Shown here: positions 12,744 through 25,900 of the stretch, piece by piece | Numbering within the stretch: position 1 is the first letter of the stretch | Layout of the letters: every line of letters begins with the position of its first letter | The notes under the pieces: model-generated | Seen by the model: the letters and a program-made list of their open reading frames with translations, nothing else | Told to the model about the DNA's origin: nothing | Databases searched by the model: none | DNA from: Rhododendron vialii | Taxonomy: Eukaryota; Streptophyta; Magnoliopsida; Ericales; Ericaceae | Assembly: GCF_030253575.1 (NCBI RefSeq) | Contig: NC_080559.1 | Location: forward strand, 26,810,501-26,874,500 | DNA: 64,000 nt | Direction: 5' to 3' | Position numbers and translations under genes: made by a program

Positions 12744-13150
12744 ATAACATTATTATTCGCCTAGTGGACAGACGTGTTAGCAAGAACGAAAAAGAAAATG
12801 AACTCCACGACAATTGTGACCGAAAACGGAAAGGGACCCCAAACGACAATTGTGCTTTACTACGTTTGGGTTCCACTTGTACTCCGGTCAAAAAACAACG
12901 AATGCATCCAACAAGTTACCTGCAGCCAACAAAATTTTTGGCAACAATCGAACTTCACCCTTCATGAGCAGCCAATCTAGTGACCGAGTCAACTACGAGT
13001 CTGCCAGCAGCTATCGTGTTTCATTTCTCGCCTCAACTCTCTCTCTCTCTCTCCGGCCGACAGCCTTTACAGCCATGTAAATTAATCCTTTCTATCTCCG
13101 ATTTATTAAAACCCCAACTACTCATCACTCGTTGATGGAAATCAATTTTC

Positions 13151-16100
13151 ATGGCGATTCTTGTGCTCCCGCGCTTTCACTACCTGACCCACACCTCACC
13201 CAACCTTACCTACCGTCCTCGAACCAGGCTACGCGGTTCTTCCGTTGCCGTCGCGTCAATGCCGTCGAAACGCGAGAGGATGGAATCGAGTGGGGGACGG
13301 GACACCGGCGCCGCCGTTCTTTGGTTCAAGCACGACCTCCGCCTCGACGATCACCCCGGTCTCGCAGCCGCGTCCAGGTGTCGGACGGTTGTTCCGCTCT
13401 ACGTGTTCGACCGCCGAATTCTCTCCCGTGAGCTCTCTCTCTCTCTCGCCATAAAAATCTACATCTGTATACGTATGTGTTACTGTGTCTGTGTATCATG
13501 TTGTTGAGAAATGGGCCAAATCTGGACGCACACGACACTGGAGCGAAGAACAGTCGAGGAAAGAAGGCGTGCATAGATTTTTATGTTGTTTCTCAGCGGC
13601 TCACACCAGTTTTCACTATACATTGAAAGAAGAAATAGTGGACATATTGGAAACAAAAAATGAAATAATGGACAGATTAGAAACAAAAAATATTGTACAG
13701 AATAGAATAAAAGGATTTACCCCCCCAAAAAAAGAAAAGAATAGAATAAAAGGAAGAATGGACAGATTACATCAGCTGTGTATAGCATAATATTTGTATC
13801 TTTATGCAACCAATTACCTTATTACCCATGTCCAGGTTTTGGGGTGCTGCCTTGGTCAAACCACGACATAATCAGCGAAGTGGCAATCTGAAGATGAATT
13901 AAGCTTCACAAACCGAACGATCTATTCAGACTATTCGTATATATGTACGAATTATTCTGTGTGTATATGCATATATGCATAAATTATTTATCAAGAAACT
14001 ATGTCATATTTAGGTTGCTCTGATCAAACTCTCTCTGGCTGAATCCAATCAACTGGCAGCTCCCTTTACTCCATCAAATGATCAATCAATTGAGAATAGT
14101 TTGAATTTGTTCAATGAGTTTTCTTATAGTAAACTTCACTGTAGAATACGAGATAAAGTAAAGCTTACGTATTGTGGTGCACATGATGAGAACCTGATAT
14201 AAACTTGTACTCCTAAAAGTTTGTTTGCTCAATCAGATGTTATTATAAAAAAATGGGATACTAAATATATGAGGAATATGGAAGCTTACCATTGGCTTTC
14301 CAGTTCATGGACGGGGTTGAGCTGTTGAGGTCGTATTTCTATCTAATGCCCTGATATGAGGTGCTAAAGCTTGGCTATTTCGTGAATGCTTTTGAGAGCG
14401 GGATGCACGTGAAGCTTTGAATAGCATGACCATATGGTTCTCTTGTAGCTCCTTATTCCAAAAGATGAATCATTGGCAAATTATTTAGCTTACCTGATCA
14501 ATATTTGACACCTGGATAACAAAATTTTCCCACCTTGAGTTGTACTTATGCCTGTGGTTTGTATCATTTCTATGTCAACTTACGTATTTCAGAGATTTCT
14601 AAGTGCTTTGCAGAATTCTCAAAGTGTTTGAAATATTGACTGTAATCAAAATACATTTAATTTAATATATACCCATGGCAAATGCATTGGCTTAGACTTA
14701 GAGAAGCCTGAGAGTGATTCATATTTCGGTAATAATGCAATTATCAAGTTTTTTCTTTTATGTTGGGATATTGGAAATACCAAATCTTACCTAGCTTAAG
14801 GGAGAGGTGAAAGGGAGGAGTGGGGATTGCACCCTTGACCTCGAGAGTGGGGGTATATGCTCCCACCCAATAAGCCGACAAGTTGATTACTGGACCTTCT
14901 TGCCTTTCTGAAAAATTTAGCATATTAGGTGTGAGGTAAGTCCATGGTCAATGGGTTCAAATTACACGAAGTTCATTGTCGGGACTTGGGACCAGAATGA
15001 ACAATGATAGGTGATATCAAGTGCATTAATTGTCTTATATGGTCTGAAAAGAGGATTACGTAACTTAGAGACCCTCTCATCGCATGAGAAGAAAGTTCAT
15101 TTCTTGTCATGTTTACTGCAGGCTTTTCTGATGAAACGCTAGAAGTGCTTCTTCTTGCTTTGGATGATTTAAGAAAGTCATTGAAGGATCAGGGGTCTGA
15201 TCTGGTGATCAGGTTGGGGACTGCAGAACATGTGTTGCAAGAACTTGTAAAAGAGGTTGTTACACATTAGGTGCGCTTACTGTGATAGTTTATTGTTCAG
15301 GCATGAAGAAAAAATCAAGCACTATCCACTCATTTTGCTACATTCATCGATAAGGAACAGGTTAAAGCCACCAAGATATTTGCTGAGGAGGAGGTAGAGT
15401 ACGACTTATGTAGAATGCTGGATGTTGTTGGAAAGACCTTATCAACAATGTCTATCCCAGAGGGGAATCCGAGATTTGTGCTGTGGAACACTCCACTTTA
15501 TGATATCAAGGTCAGTATTATCCTTTTCTGTTTTCGTTAGTTATTTTTTTGTCTGAATGAGTTAAAAGTCCTTGACATGTGATTCTTTGTGCTTATTTAC
15601 GTTATCTAGAACTTGAAAGACCTGCCAGCATCCTACGATGAGTTCGAGAAACTAAAGTTTACAGCAATTTCACCTCTTTTGCCCCCAAAATTACCAAATT
15701 TAAAGGTCAAGTTGACATGGGGTGAGCTCTATGCCTTTAAAATTATGTACATATAGTGCCTTTTCAAATTATTTTTTGGTTTGTTGTTTTGCAAAGGTCT
15801 ATGGTAAATGATTGTGATTGGACTTGGGAGAATAATAACAGCTTTATGAATCAGGTTCCATACCCACACTGGAGGATTTGAAGAAATTTATGAATGACTG
15901 TCTCGGCAAATCAAAAGATCATTGGACTTCAATCAATGGAATCTCAGCTGAAAGTTTGTTCCGTAGCAATAAGTTTGTGGCTTCAAGAAATCAAATTCAA
16001 GGGTTGGCGTTGTCAAAGACAGTGGACAGCAACCAAAGCAATTCTTATAACCGTTCCCGAAACAAGAGAAATGAATCTGTTTTTGTAACACAAAGAGGCA

Positions 16101-19073
16101 ATGTCGTGGGAGGTGGGACAACTGTCGTGTTGAATGCATTGGCTGCATATTTGAGATACTTGGAGGGCACTGTCAGGGACGACTGGCAGGAGTATGTGGT
16201 TGACTCATTATTCTAAATTCTGTGTATCTTGTTACTTCTGAATTTTGGCTATTTGAATTGCCTTGTTTCTGATTTATTTTATCTTTCCTTTTTCATCTGT
16301 GTGCTCGTGTGTGTGTGCAAGCGCGCGAAGTTTTCTTGTCTTTGTTTGTTTGTTTGCACAAAGTGTAATAAAATGGATTAAAGCCCTTTGTTAGCCAACT
16401 AGTACCATAATAATCACTCTAAAAGTTACCATCATAACCTTGTGGTCTAATACTTCCACAGGGTACATGAAAAGTTACGCCATGCTGAAAGCCGTGAAGG
16501 AGCTTCATTTGGTACTCTTTTCGGGCCTGCCCTCTGCCTTGGCATCATATCCAGAAGGAGAGCACATTATGAAGCTATTAAATATGAGAAAGAAAGAAAT
16601 GGTGGATTTCTGTCTCCCTTTGGATATTCAGCAGCCACTGTTGCTGCAGTTGCTGATACTGTTTGCTCGATGGAGGTAGATATATGTCATTGATGCATCC
16701 TTCTATTAAGTTCTTTCGTTGATTTATTGGTGCTTATTAATATTTCGACTGTATGACATGTTCAAATGGAACGCTAATTTAAGATTCAGCTGACTGTCAT
16801 GGCAGTGGTATTGGCTTATGGCTTCAAAAAGTCAATTTGTGGATAAAGGAAGGTACACCATACGAATATGGAGATGGAAAGGCTTTCTAATTCAGGTGAG
16901 TGGTTGACACTACAAGCACACTTGTTAGTTTGCAGAAATATTTTTGAAAACTCAATACCTGCGTTTTCTGTAGCCTGCCTTTAAAAAATTGTTCTTTCTC
17001 CTAGTATACGGTTGCTGGTCACGAAGGTCCAGCTATTCTTCTTGTGCATGGTTTTGGTGCTTTCTTGGAACATTTCCGCGACAATATCAATCGTATAGCT
17101 GAAGGCGGCAACCGAGTTTGGGCCATTACGCTTCTGGGATTTGGCAGATCAGAGAAGCCGAATGTTGTGTACACTGAAGTTATGTGGGCTGAATTGCTCA
17201 AAGACTTCATTATTGAAGTTGTGGGGGAACCAGTGCATCTTGTTGGGAATTCAATGGGCGGTATGGATAATCTGTTAATTTACCAGTCTATCTTTTGTTT
17301 TTTGTATCATACCCAACCACCCGCAGACCATTCCTTTTCTGAGTTGTTTTTTTGGAACATTAATCTTATTAACTTGTCACTGAGGTACTGCTCTGTAAGC
17401 TATGTAATCTAATGTTGTATTCTTGGATCCCAGGCTATTTTGTTGCAATTGTTGCTGGTCTCTGGCCTGCTGTAGCGAAGTCTATTGTCCTTATTAATTC
17501 TGCTGGCAATGTTGTTCCTCAATATTCTTCCGTGCCTTTGTCGAAAGTAAGGGGACTTAAATGGTAGTGCACATGGAATACCTATCCAGCTTTTACATCA
17601 ATCGTTTATAAATGTTTCTTAATCTTATTGGCAATTTATCTTCAATTATTTAACTTCTGTTCATGTATTTGCTTATGTATGACTGTCGTATTTAACTATG
17701 TCACAATATTCTTTTGCTGGAAATAATGCATTGTTATGTTGTCCTACTCTGGTTTCTTGGAAAGGATATGCTAGCAAAGCAAATTCTATGTTTTCAAGCA
17801 TGTACTTTGTGCTCTTCTTTTTCTCTAGGAGCCAATTAGAGCCTTGCTGCCCTAGTGGGTATGAAGTAGCTGGATAGGGGTGGGTATGAAGTAGCTGGAT
17901 AGGGAAAAAAAAGCTTGAACTCATTTTGTTAAGAGTTCAAGCTGGTCACTTGAACCATCAAAATAAATAAATAAAAGCTGGTCACTTGGGTATAAGGTTT
18001 CCCCATCTTAGGGTTGCTTCTAGCAATCCTTAAATGAAATCTAGACTAATGTTAACCTCTAGCTTTTTGACATTTTGTCATTATTTTGAAGAAGGGTAGA
18101 AGACTATTTTTTTGTCCAGTGCTCTATACATTGAACTCTTTTCAATCATTCAAATAAGTCTTTTGCTTCCTAGAAATGGCACTCTGATGATGTCTGTGTA
18201 TGTTAAATACTTCAGGAAAGGCAAACTTCAGCAGCTGCTTGGTTGGGTGCTAGACTCCTACTATTCTACTTGAGGCTGAGTGTCAAGAATCTAATGACAA
18301 ACTTGTACCCAACGGTATGCATTCCTCTAGTAACTATCACCAACTTTTGCTTCTGGTTGTTTAATGTTGAATTTAACTTAATTATTATGCTCTGCAGCAA
18401 GTAGAGCGAGCCGATGATTGGGTTATTAACGAAATGGTACGAGCTGTATCCTCATAAATGCAATCGACACTATTTTTGTGGTCAATCGCTAGATATTTTT
18501 TCACGCATTGAAAAAGATGGTTGATTTCCATTGCACTTCCTTAATGAGTACTCATAGTCACATGATCCTGGTGTGGTGGTAGTTCTTGAAAGCATATTCA
18601 CCTTCAATCTTTCTATTCCTCTAAACTATCTTTTGGAAGGATTTGAGAACCGGGTTCTTGTTATACAGGTGAAATCTTTACATTCCACGGCAAATTGTGA
18701 TTTCGCTCTTCATGATCATGAAGTTTCTTCTTTTTCTCATCCGTCATGTTCTCTCACTTATGTACTACTATCAGGGAAGGAAAGATCCACTCTACAACTC
18801 TCAAACGATATTGGCCTTGCTTAGAGAGCACTGCAAAGGAGTCACAATCAGGGAACTTGATGCTGGTAATTCTGATTCTTTCCTCATGGCCTTCATCACT
18901 TGCGATGGCATTTACTGCAAACTGTTGTTCACCTATTCTGGTTTGCTGATGCTGTTGTTGTCAATCCATCAGGCCATTGCCCACATGATGAGCGGCCGGA
19001 AGCAGTGAATTCTATTATTCAGGAATGGGTAGTTACTGTGGGAGCTAGAGTGCTATCTGGTGGCAGAACGTGA
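13151..19073 (+). CDS. Photolyase N-terminal domain / alpha-beta hydrolase fusion protein, 14 exons
   Basis: Exons: 13151-13427, 15122-15255, 15361-15510, 15610-15721, 15855-16191, 16462-16675, 16806-16895, 17005-17260, 17434-17546, 18216-18314, 18398-18445, 18558-18668, 18775-18865, 18973-19073. All joins keep frame and encode about 710 residues. Residues 1-50 are rich in Ser, Thr and Arg and suggest a chloroplast transit peptide. Residues 55-220 match the antenna-binding domain of photolyase/cryptochrome (VLWFKHDLRLDDHPGL). The FAD-binding domain that does repair is absent. Residues 440-700 form an alpha/beta hydrolase with LLVHGFG, nucleophile elbow GNSMGG (Ser521), Asp651 in RKDP and His679 in GHCPHDE, a complete-looking triad. 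Arabidopsis At4g25290 has the same architecture and similar length. Substrate is unknown; I infer a plastid esterase/hydrolase rather than DNA repair. The gene converges on its right-hand neighbour. Confidence 0.93.
13428..15121 (+). other. Intron 1 of the photolyase/hydrolase gene
   Basis: A 1.7-kb intron bounded by GTGAGC and TGCAG. It opens with a CT microsatellite (13434-13447) directly after the donor. A minus-strand segment near 14805-14905 has weak tRNA-like A and B boxes (about 14863-14878 and 14823-14842) and may be a SINE remnant. The open frames inside are chance frames. Confidence 0.6.
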
Positions 19074-19988
19074 TGAGGAAGTTGTTGGATGAACTTTCTC
19101 CGGCCCATCTTTGGCAACGAACCTTTTCGGCTCGGATTATGGTCTGTTTCTCCTGCTTCGGGAAATTGCAAGTTTCTTAGGAGTGGATCATCATCTACCA
19201 TTTATGTGGGTTCTCTTTGATATACTGCTGCAATTGGATAATGTGTATCTAATTCTTTCTATACACCATATTTTCACCAATTTCACTTGACGACTATAAC
19301 AGCACATACATTCTTCATACATGGAATGCCAATTTGAACTGTTTTTTCAGCTTTTATAGCATATGTCAAAACTCCCGCAGACAAACATGAGGTTCATCCA
19401 CATTGGCAACACCCAATACCTACCTGGATATCCCCTTCTTTTTTGGCAGAATAAAAGAACTAAAGTATCCATGCAACACCAAAATTAGGGGATGGGAAAA
19501 ACTTGCCAAAAATTGTTGCAACTAAAATGCAACAAATGTAGTAATAAAGATACAGGCCTCGACTCTAATAGCAAAATCGAGAAATTGAGAAGCAATCTTT
19601 TTCTGTCTTGTTTGTTTTTGAATGAGCAGTGCACTGTTGTAGCTCTCAGGTTTTCTGTCTTGTTTATTTTTGAATGAGCAGTGCACTGTTGTAGCTCTCA
19701 GGATGATCCCCAATGAGCCCCTACTAGCACAAACGACATTGCATGCTCTGCTAAACTATTTCAACTCAAAACGGTTACAAATGACTACTGAAAAGTTGCA
19801 CTCATCAACTTAATCACCAGATGGCACCCGTATCTCAGCAACACCAATTGATATCTACCAACGCCAATGTCATGACTTGGCATCTGCTTTTTCCAGTTCT
19901 TCGAGCAGCAGCCACTGGCAGCAGTTGCTTCTGTTTCCATCCCATGTTTCCTATTCCATACAATCACTTGAACGGGCAGCAGCTTTTG
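19074..19988. other. Spacer between two convergent genes
   Basis: About 915 bp separates the two stop codons and must hold both 3' untranslated regions and polyadenylation sites. It contains a tandem duplication of a 51-bp unit (19602-19652 and 19653-19702, around AATGAGCAGTGCACTGTTG). I see no gene. Confidence 0.6.
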
Positions 19989-22900
19989 CTAATCTTCCAC
20001 CAGACCCATTTCACAATAAAGGGATGTAGTATCAGGAACTATTCCACCATCACGGTACCTTAGAATACCATCTCCCACAAGATCCTTCAACAAGAATGCG
20101 GGGTCTTTGGCTCCACCATGTTGCAAGAATCTTCTTCTAAAAGCAGATCCTTTGGCTGGTGATAGAGGATCATCCTTAAACATCTTGTGCCATATAGTCG
20201 CAGCAAAGCACTTGGCATACAAGTAGCTATAGTAACCTATATACATCAGAATGAAGTACCTCAGTACAACTGCAACTACGGAAAGATCATACAATTTGGT
20301 AATTGGTAGCTTCAAAAACAGCAGCCAACAGCTTACATGTGATATCATTAGGTCCTTTGATGAATATTGTGCAGGTGGCCCTCTTTTTGTATACGGGCGG
20401 TATTTTCTTAATGCCTTCTTTTTAATAGAATTGCTTACTTATCAAAAATAAATAAAAAATTAGGTCCTTTGATGAATATTGGGCCCTAAGAAATGGGACT
20501 GAAGCCACTTGCCATCGTGTAATGGTGGGTAGGGATTGATTATCTAGGTGTTTTTTTAATGTTAATGACCTATGAATAAGGGTAACAATGGTTAAGATTT
20601 AAGGATAAATACAGTACGAAATAAAGGCATAAGTTTCCAGGAATTTCTGGATGCCATCAACAAGCAGTTTTTAAGCTGAAAAGCGCTGGCAAATTAGGTT
20701 GGATGTCTACTGACCAAAGTATTGGGTCTTTAACATTGTCCCCCGAGGGAACTAGATCTTACTCTCAAGAAGCTGTAGGATCGAGAGCGACCTGAGTGAA
20801 CTGTATCTTCTTTGTGTTAGTTGACCTAAGCCGCACTCTTACTGCTGGGGCGGGGCTCAGCCTACCCAGAATCAGACGATTCTAATTAGACATTTATCTG
20901 GATTTTTTCGCTTTGCTTCCTTTTCGTTTTTCCCTTTTCTAGGTCTTTTTATGGATTCCCTCTACCTCTTGTTCATTCACGTTCCAAAGAAGCTCCTCCT
21001 CCCCCTCTGATTTGTTCCCATTCTTTTATTCACAAAATGATTGGCATCGCAACTGAGTTGGGTGGCGATGGTGGTGGTTGGGTGATGCTGTGTTCGATTC
21101 TCGGCGTCTGGTTCCTCCAATCGTTTTTGGGAGTCCTTTGGAATCGCTTCACGGCAGTTGGCCTAGTTCGAACCCCTACCCTTCGATCCCGCCGTTCGCC
21201 TGGTTCGATCTCGGTCGTGATTCCCTTGTTCGGTTCTCCGGTTGGCGGGCTGTTGGACTCACTGACTTTTGCCCAACGGCAGGGGCTTCCTTAGGGTGTT
21301 CTCGCATCCGGCGTGGTTCCCGCCTCGGTCTTTGGCGGTGGACCTGGGTTTTGCTTAACGGCTTGGTTGTAGCTTCCGCGGTTGCAGGGGTTCGTTGGGT
21401 TCCGTTTTGCTTCATCATTGGGTGACCAGTGGTGGTTTGGTGGTGGACGGTGGTGGCTGATGGGTGGTGGGTGTTGTGCTTCCTGATCGGATGGGCGACG
21501 GTGGGCAGTGGTCTGATCTGCTGTGGTTGTGTTCGGGTGCGAAATGCAGCTCTGTCGGGTGGCCAGTGGTGGTTTGGTGGTTGGCGGAGTTTGTTGACCG
21601 GCGGTGGGGGTGGACAGTGATCTAGGGTACGGTTTGGTTTTCTTTTGGGCTAAGCTGTAATGTTTTATCTGGGCTTTTTGGCTCTTTGGGTGTTTGTGCT
21701 TCATTGTATTATTTGGGCTTTTGGCCCTTAAGGTGTTAAGGCTTCGGCCCTTTGGGTGTTTTTTCCAACTTTTGGTTGGAATCCTCTTTTCCTCTAATAA
21801 AATGTTTGCTTCGCCTTTCAAAAAAAAAAAAAAAGAAGCTCCTCCTCAGACTCAGACCCGTCATCTTAATTCTTGTGGTATCTATGGTCTTTCACGAATA
21901 GATTGAATAACCGACAATAGGGATTTATTGTGCAGTGCAAGGTCAAAATAGAACAAAAAGAGAGGGAAAAAAAACCCTCATATCTCATAAAATGTATCAG
22001 CGTTTGCCACTAGAAGAAATAATGGAGTCTCAACATCAAAAACTAAGGACCTAGGAAGCACTTGTTAACCTGAATTGTTGGATTCTCCCTACTTGGCAAG
22101 CCTAGGGAGAAGCACTAACATATTTCCAATCTACAGACCCATACCAGACAAACAATTCCAGTACAAAGCTAACCCAACAAACTATGGCCATCCACAGTTA
22201 CTTATTTTGCCTAGATTGTGTTGACTTACGGTGTTGGACACCTAGCAGAGACATAAGATGCATGGTATGTCTACAAAAAGGGAAAAAAAAGATAATCCTT
22301 GAATGCGATGATACCTGCTCCATAATTTAGAAGATGATTAAAGCGGGTGTGCCAATGTGTACCCTCAACATGCTTCCAACTGGTATGTTGTCTTTTCAAA
22401 TCTGCAACAGTAGCAATTGTATCGATGGGTGAGGACGGCTGTTCCCCGAAAAGTGTTTGGTCCATTATGGCATAAAAAACCTGATGAAAAGAAAATAATC
22501 AAGCCATTTGTCAAGGTTTGTGATCCTTTTTCTTCTTTTCTATCACACAAGGAAGCCAAGGAATTGTTTTTTACCCTTTAGTGCTTCAGAAAACAAACCT
22601 GGCGTTGCAACTCAGTTGCTGCAAACATCTTTTTGGCTCCCCGCATTGACTCTACCAGTTTCTCAGGTATTATTTCACCAGTGGAATAGTGTCGCGCAAA
22701 AGTCTTCAAGACGCGATAATCCCAAGCAAAGTATCTACCAAATGTGACAAAAACCATTTCAGGACAACGAACCCTCTGGTTTCAGATTCAAGTTACATGC
22801 ATGTATGAAGGACTTACTCATATGCCATGTATCAAGTTTAACTAGAGGATGACAGCTATGTTCCATAGCTTATCACGGATTCTGAAGTATATTGAGACCT

Positions 22901-25900
22901 TCGAACCAAAACAACTAGCAAGTTTTCCCACAAAGATTATGCGTCTATGATAAGATTTGAGACTAAACCTCTTCCTTGAAAATATTCGCCGGCGCAGAGA
23001 AGAAAATAATTTGGTAATGACTAAGTTACATGACATTAGATTGCTAAAAAGAACACATTTCTGTCTAACCTACATTACGACAGTATCCAACATATATAAG
23101 CTTATGTTAAAAAAAAAAACATCCATAAGCTTTTCCAAACTGAAGAAATATCTTCATGTTTATCAGGACACAAAGTAAAAAGTCAACTACAATGCTGTGA
23201 TTGCTGTCAAAAGGAAAAATACAAGAGACTCCTATAAGATACTTGAAGATATGTTGGTAACCATCCAAGATTATAAAGATCAAAAAAAAAAAACCATCCA
23301 AGATTATAAGGTTGTATGCATGTTCCTACTTCTATGATGGTCCCCTTCCACGTTGTCCATTTTCTGTACCTTTTCTAGCCTGATTGGCTCCTCATACTAG
23401 CCGTAATAATTGAAGACATCAGCTTCCTCCAGCAAATCAATGATAGTAGGGTACAATAACCAATGAAATCTCACTGAAAAGTGTTAATGAAGAAGAATAT
23501 CAAACATTTAAAGAGACCCCATCCCGTGAGTGTATCGAGTGTACACAAGTTAAACTTCTCAGGCTACCTAACATGATCAGCATAGCACACTCAATTACTC
23601 ATGTTAAACAAGATCAGCTAATTGAAGGTATCTAATCTTAGGTCCAATTCTCTACTTCCTGTCTCTCACTCTCTCTCAGTTGCTAAGGTGTTATTAGTTA
23701 TTGAACCAAACTGCAGAAACTTGAGCTTCATTATGAGTATATTACCCATGGAAACATAATTTCTCTCTTACGTGCACAAACACATACACACTAAACACAA
23801 AGGAATCAGACCACCATCTACCATAATAATGCAGAGAAAGAAGATTGCACCACCAACTGAAAGATCGAGTGATGATCGGCCTTACTGTAACTTCTGACAA
23901 GATTTTAGTCATTATACCTCACCCAGTTTTCAGGTACAGAAACAGCTGATCATATTAAGGTAGAGACTGAAAGTTATTGAGCAATACTAGCATATTATAG
24001 AACAACTATGTAGAGAATCTCAAACAGCTAAACGGTGGACGTAGATGTTCAAAATCTACTCACTCAAAGAGGTTTGAAGGTGTTTCAGCCAAATCAATAG
24101 CCACCCTTGTACCTGAAAAGTGTTGGTAATCCTACAAGCACAATTAAGGGGGAAAAAAGACTTCAAATAGTGAAACAAGGAAAATGCCAACTGTTAACAT
24201 AGCAGCAAGACATTAACGAAATACCGTTCGTGAGAGCAATGAGTGAAGAGCATGTCCAAATTCATGAAAAAGAGTTTCTACTTCCCAGTGATTAAGCCTC
24301 ACAGTCACCGAATTACGTGAACCCGCAAAATTGCACACTAGCGCCACAACCTGCACCAGGATGTAGCAAGCAAGATTATAGAGAATAACTATGACAGTCG
24401 AATGCCATAGAAAGTAAGAATGACCAAAATTGTGAATCATTACAGCTTATAAAAGGTGCCAGAATCAGAAAATGATGTCTTTACTATTCTGGAAAAAAGC
24501 AAATCAAAATGAAGGAGAAGTAGATTGATCACGTACTGGTAGTTGGTATTCTGAATCAGAGATGTGGCGCCCCCCTTTAATGGCAAAATGAGCACAACCA
24601 GGATACTTGCCCGTTCTTGAGTTCAAATCAAGGTACAAGTACCCCAAGTCACCCTGAAATACAAGAATAATTCTTCAATAAAACGATAAGTAAAGATGTC
24701 AAATAGCAGACTTATTAAGCATTTCAGAAAAAAGGACAGAGAATGAAACATGTGGAACCATATAAAAAGTAACTGCAAGGGACGCTTGCAACACGACTAC
24801 CTTGAGGATTTTAAAATTTTGTAACCGGTGTGGTTATGGAAAACCAGGTGGTAGAAAAATAGAGGATGTGGAAAACTAGGAAGCATATATTTTGTACTGC
24901 TACTGCATCAGAGAATTCACTACAAATGCCAGTGATCATTCTTTTTCTCGTACAAATCATTACTTAACACTAGACTTCACACTTCAACCGCAGTATACTT
25001 TCCAAATAATCAGGCATGAGGTGTGCCCCAGTCTGTCTCCAAAGACAAGTTGCTGGGATGCAAGGCCCTGAAACAGTGAGCATTCGATACCCTACTTCAT
25101 TTCATAACAGGCTGGTCAGACTAATGCACCAATCACTGCAAATTCAACTAACGGGAATCAGTATTGTGACAGATTGGCTCTAAGTAATGAAGCATGATGC
25201 TTAAAATCGTGCTTCCAGCCTTAGACAAATTCCTTGTCAAAAGCTTTTTGTAAGTGAAAAGCTTTAACAGAAGATCAATATGGACTAACGGAAGAGAGGC
25301 CTTGTGTGGAAAAAAGAATTTTGCAAAAATTTTAGTATAGAATTGGACAATCAGAAGTGCGTTGTTCTAGAACATCATTGGATTTGTCTTCCTCCCATTC
25401 TTGTCCTCTTTTATTATGGGGTTATGTGACTTTTGGGAAAATTTCCTGCGTAGGATTGAGAAAGAACTCGAATCGGAAAAATAATGATGCAGGTCCCCAT
25501 CAATTTCAAAAACAAGGCCTGACAGTAGATTACAGCTCAATCTAACCAAGAATTATCTTGACCATTAACAAAACTAAACTGAACAGCGGTTTATATCTCC
25601 AGATCAGATATGTGCAAACCCACAAGTTCCTGTATCAATTAAGCTAAACTGACATGGTTTATATCTCCAGATCAGTACGCATGATTGTAACCCACCATCT
25701 TTAAAAATCACATGCCAATATTACAGAAAGATCCAAAAAGGTCGACATCAGTGGTTCATAGCATGATTAACGGGTTATAAAGTTTAAAAGAAAGTCTCCA
25801 TATTTACCTCTTCAGGGTGATAAAGGGACATTTTGAGCACATCTGGATGCCATGACTCCCCAGGTGCTAAAGGGACACTCTGAAATGTCACACCAAATAA

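Noticed and set aside
13132-13574. Overlapping frames at the photolyase start
   Set aside because: Only the frame from 13151 continues through the donor into the next exon and carries the photolyase motif.
21291-21821. 176-codon minus-strand frame
   Set aside because: It lies wholly inside the GC-rich retroposon, overlaps frames on the other strand and has low-complexity Pro/Thr/His composition with no recognised domain.
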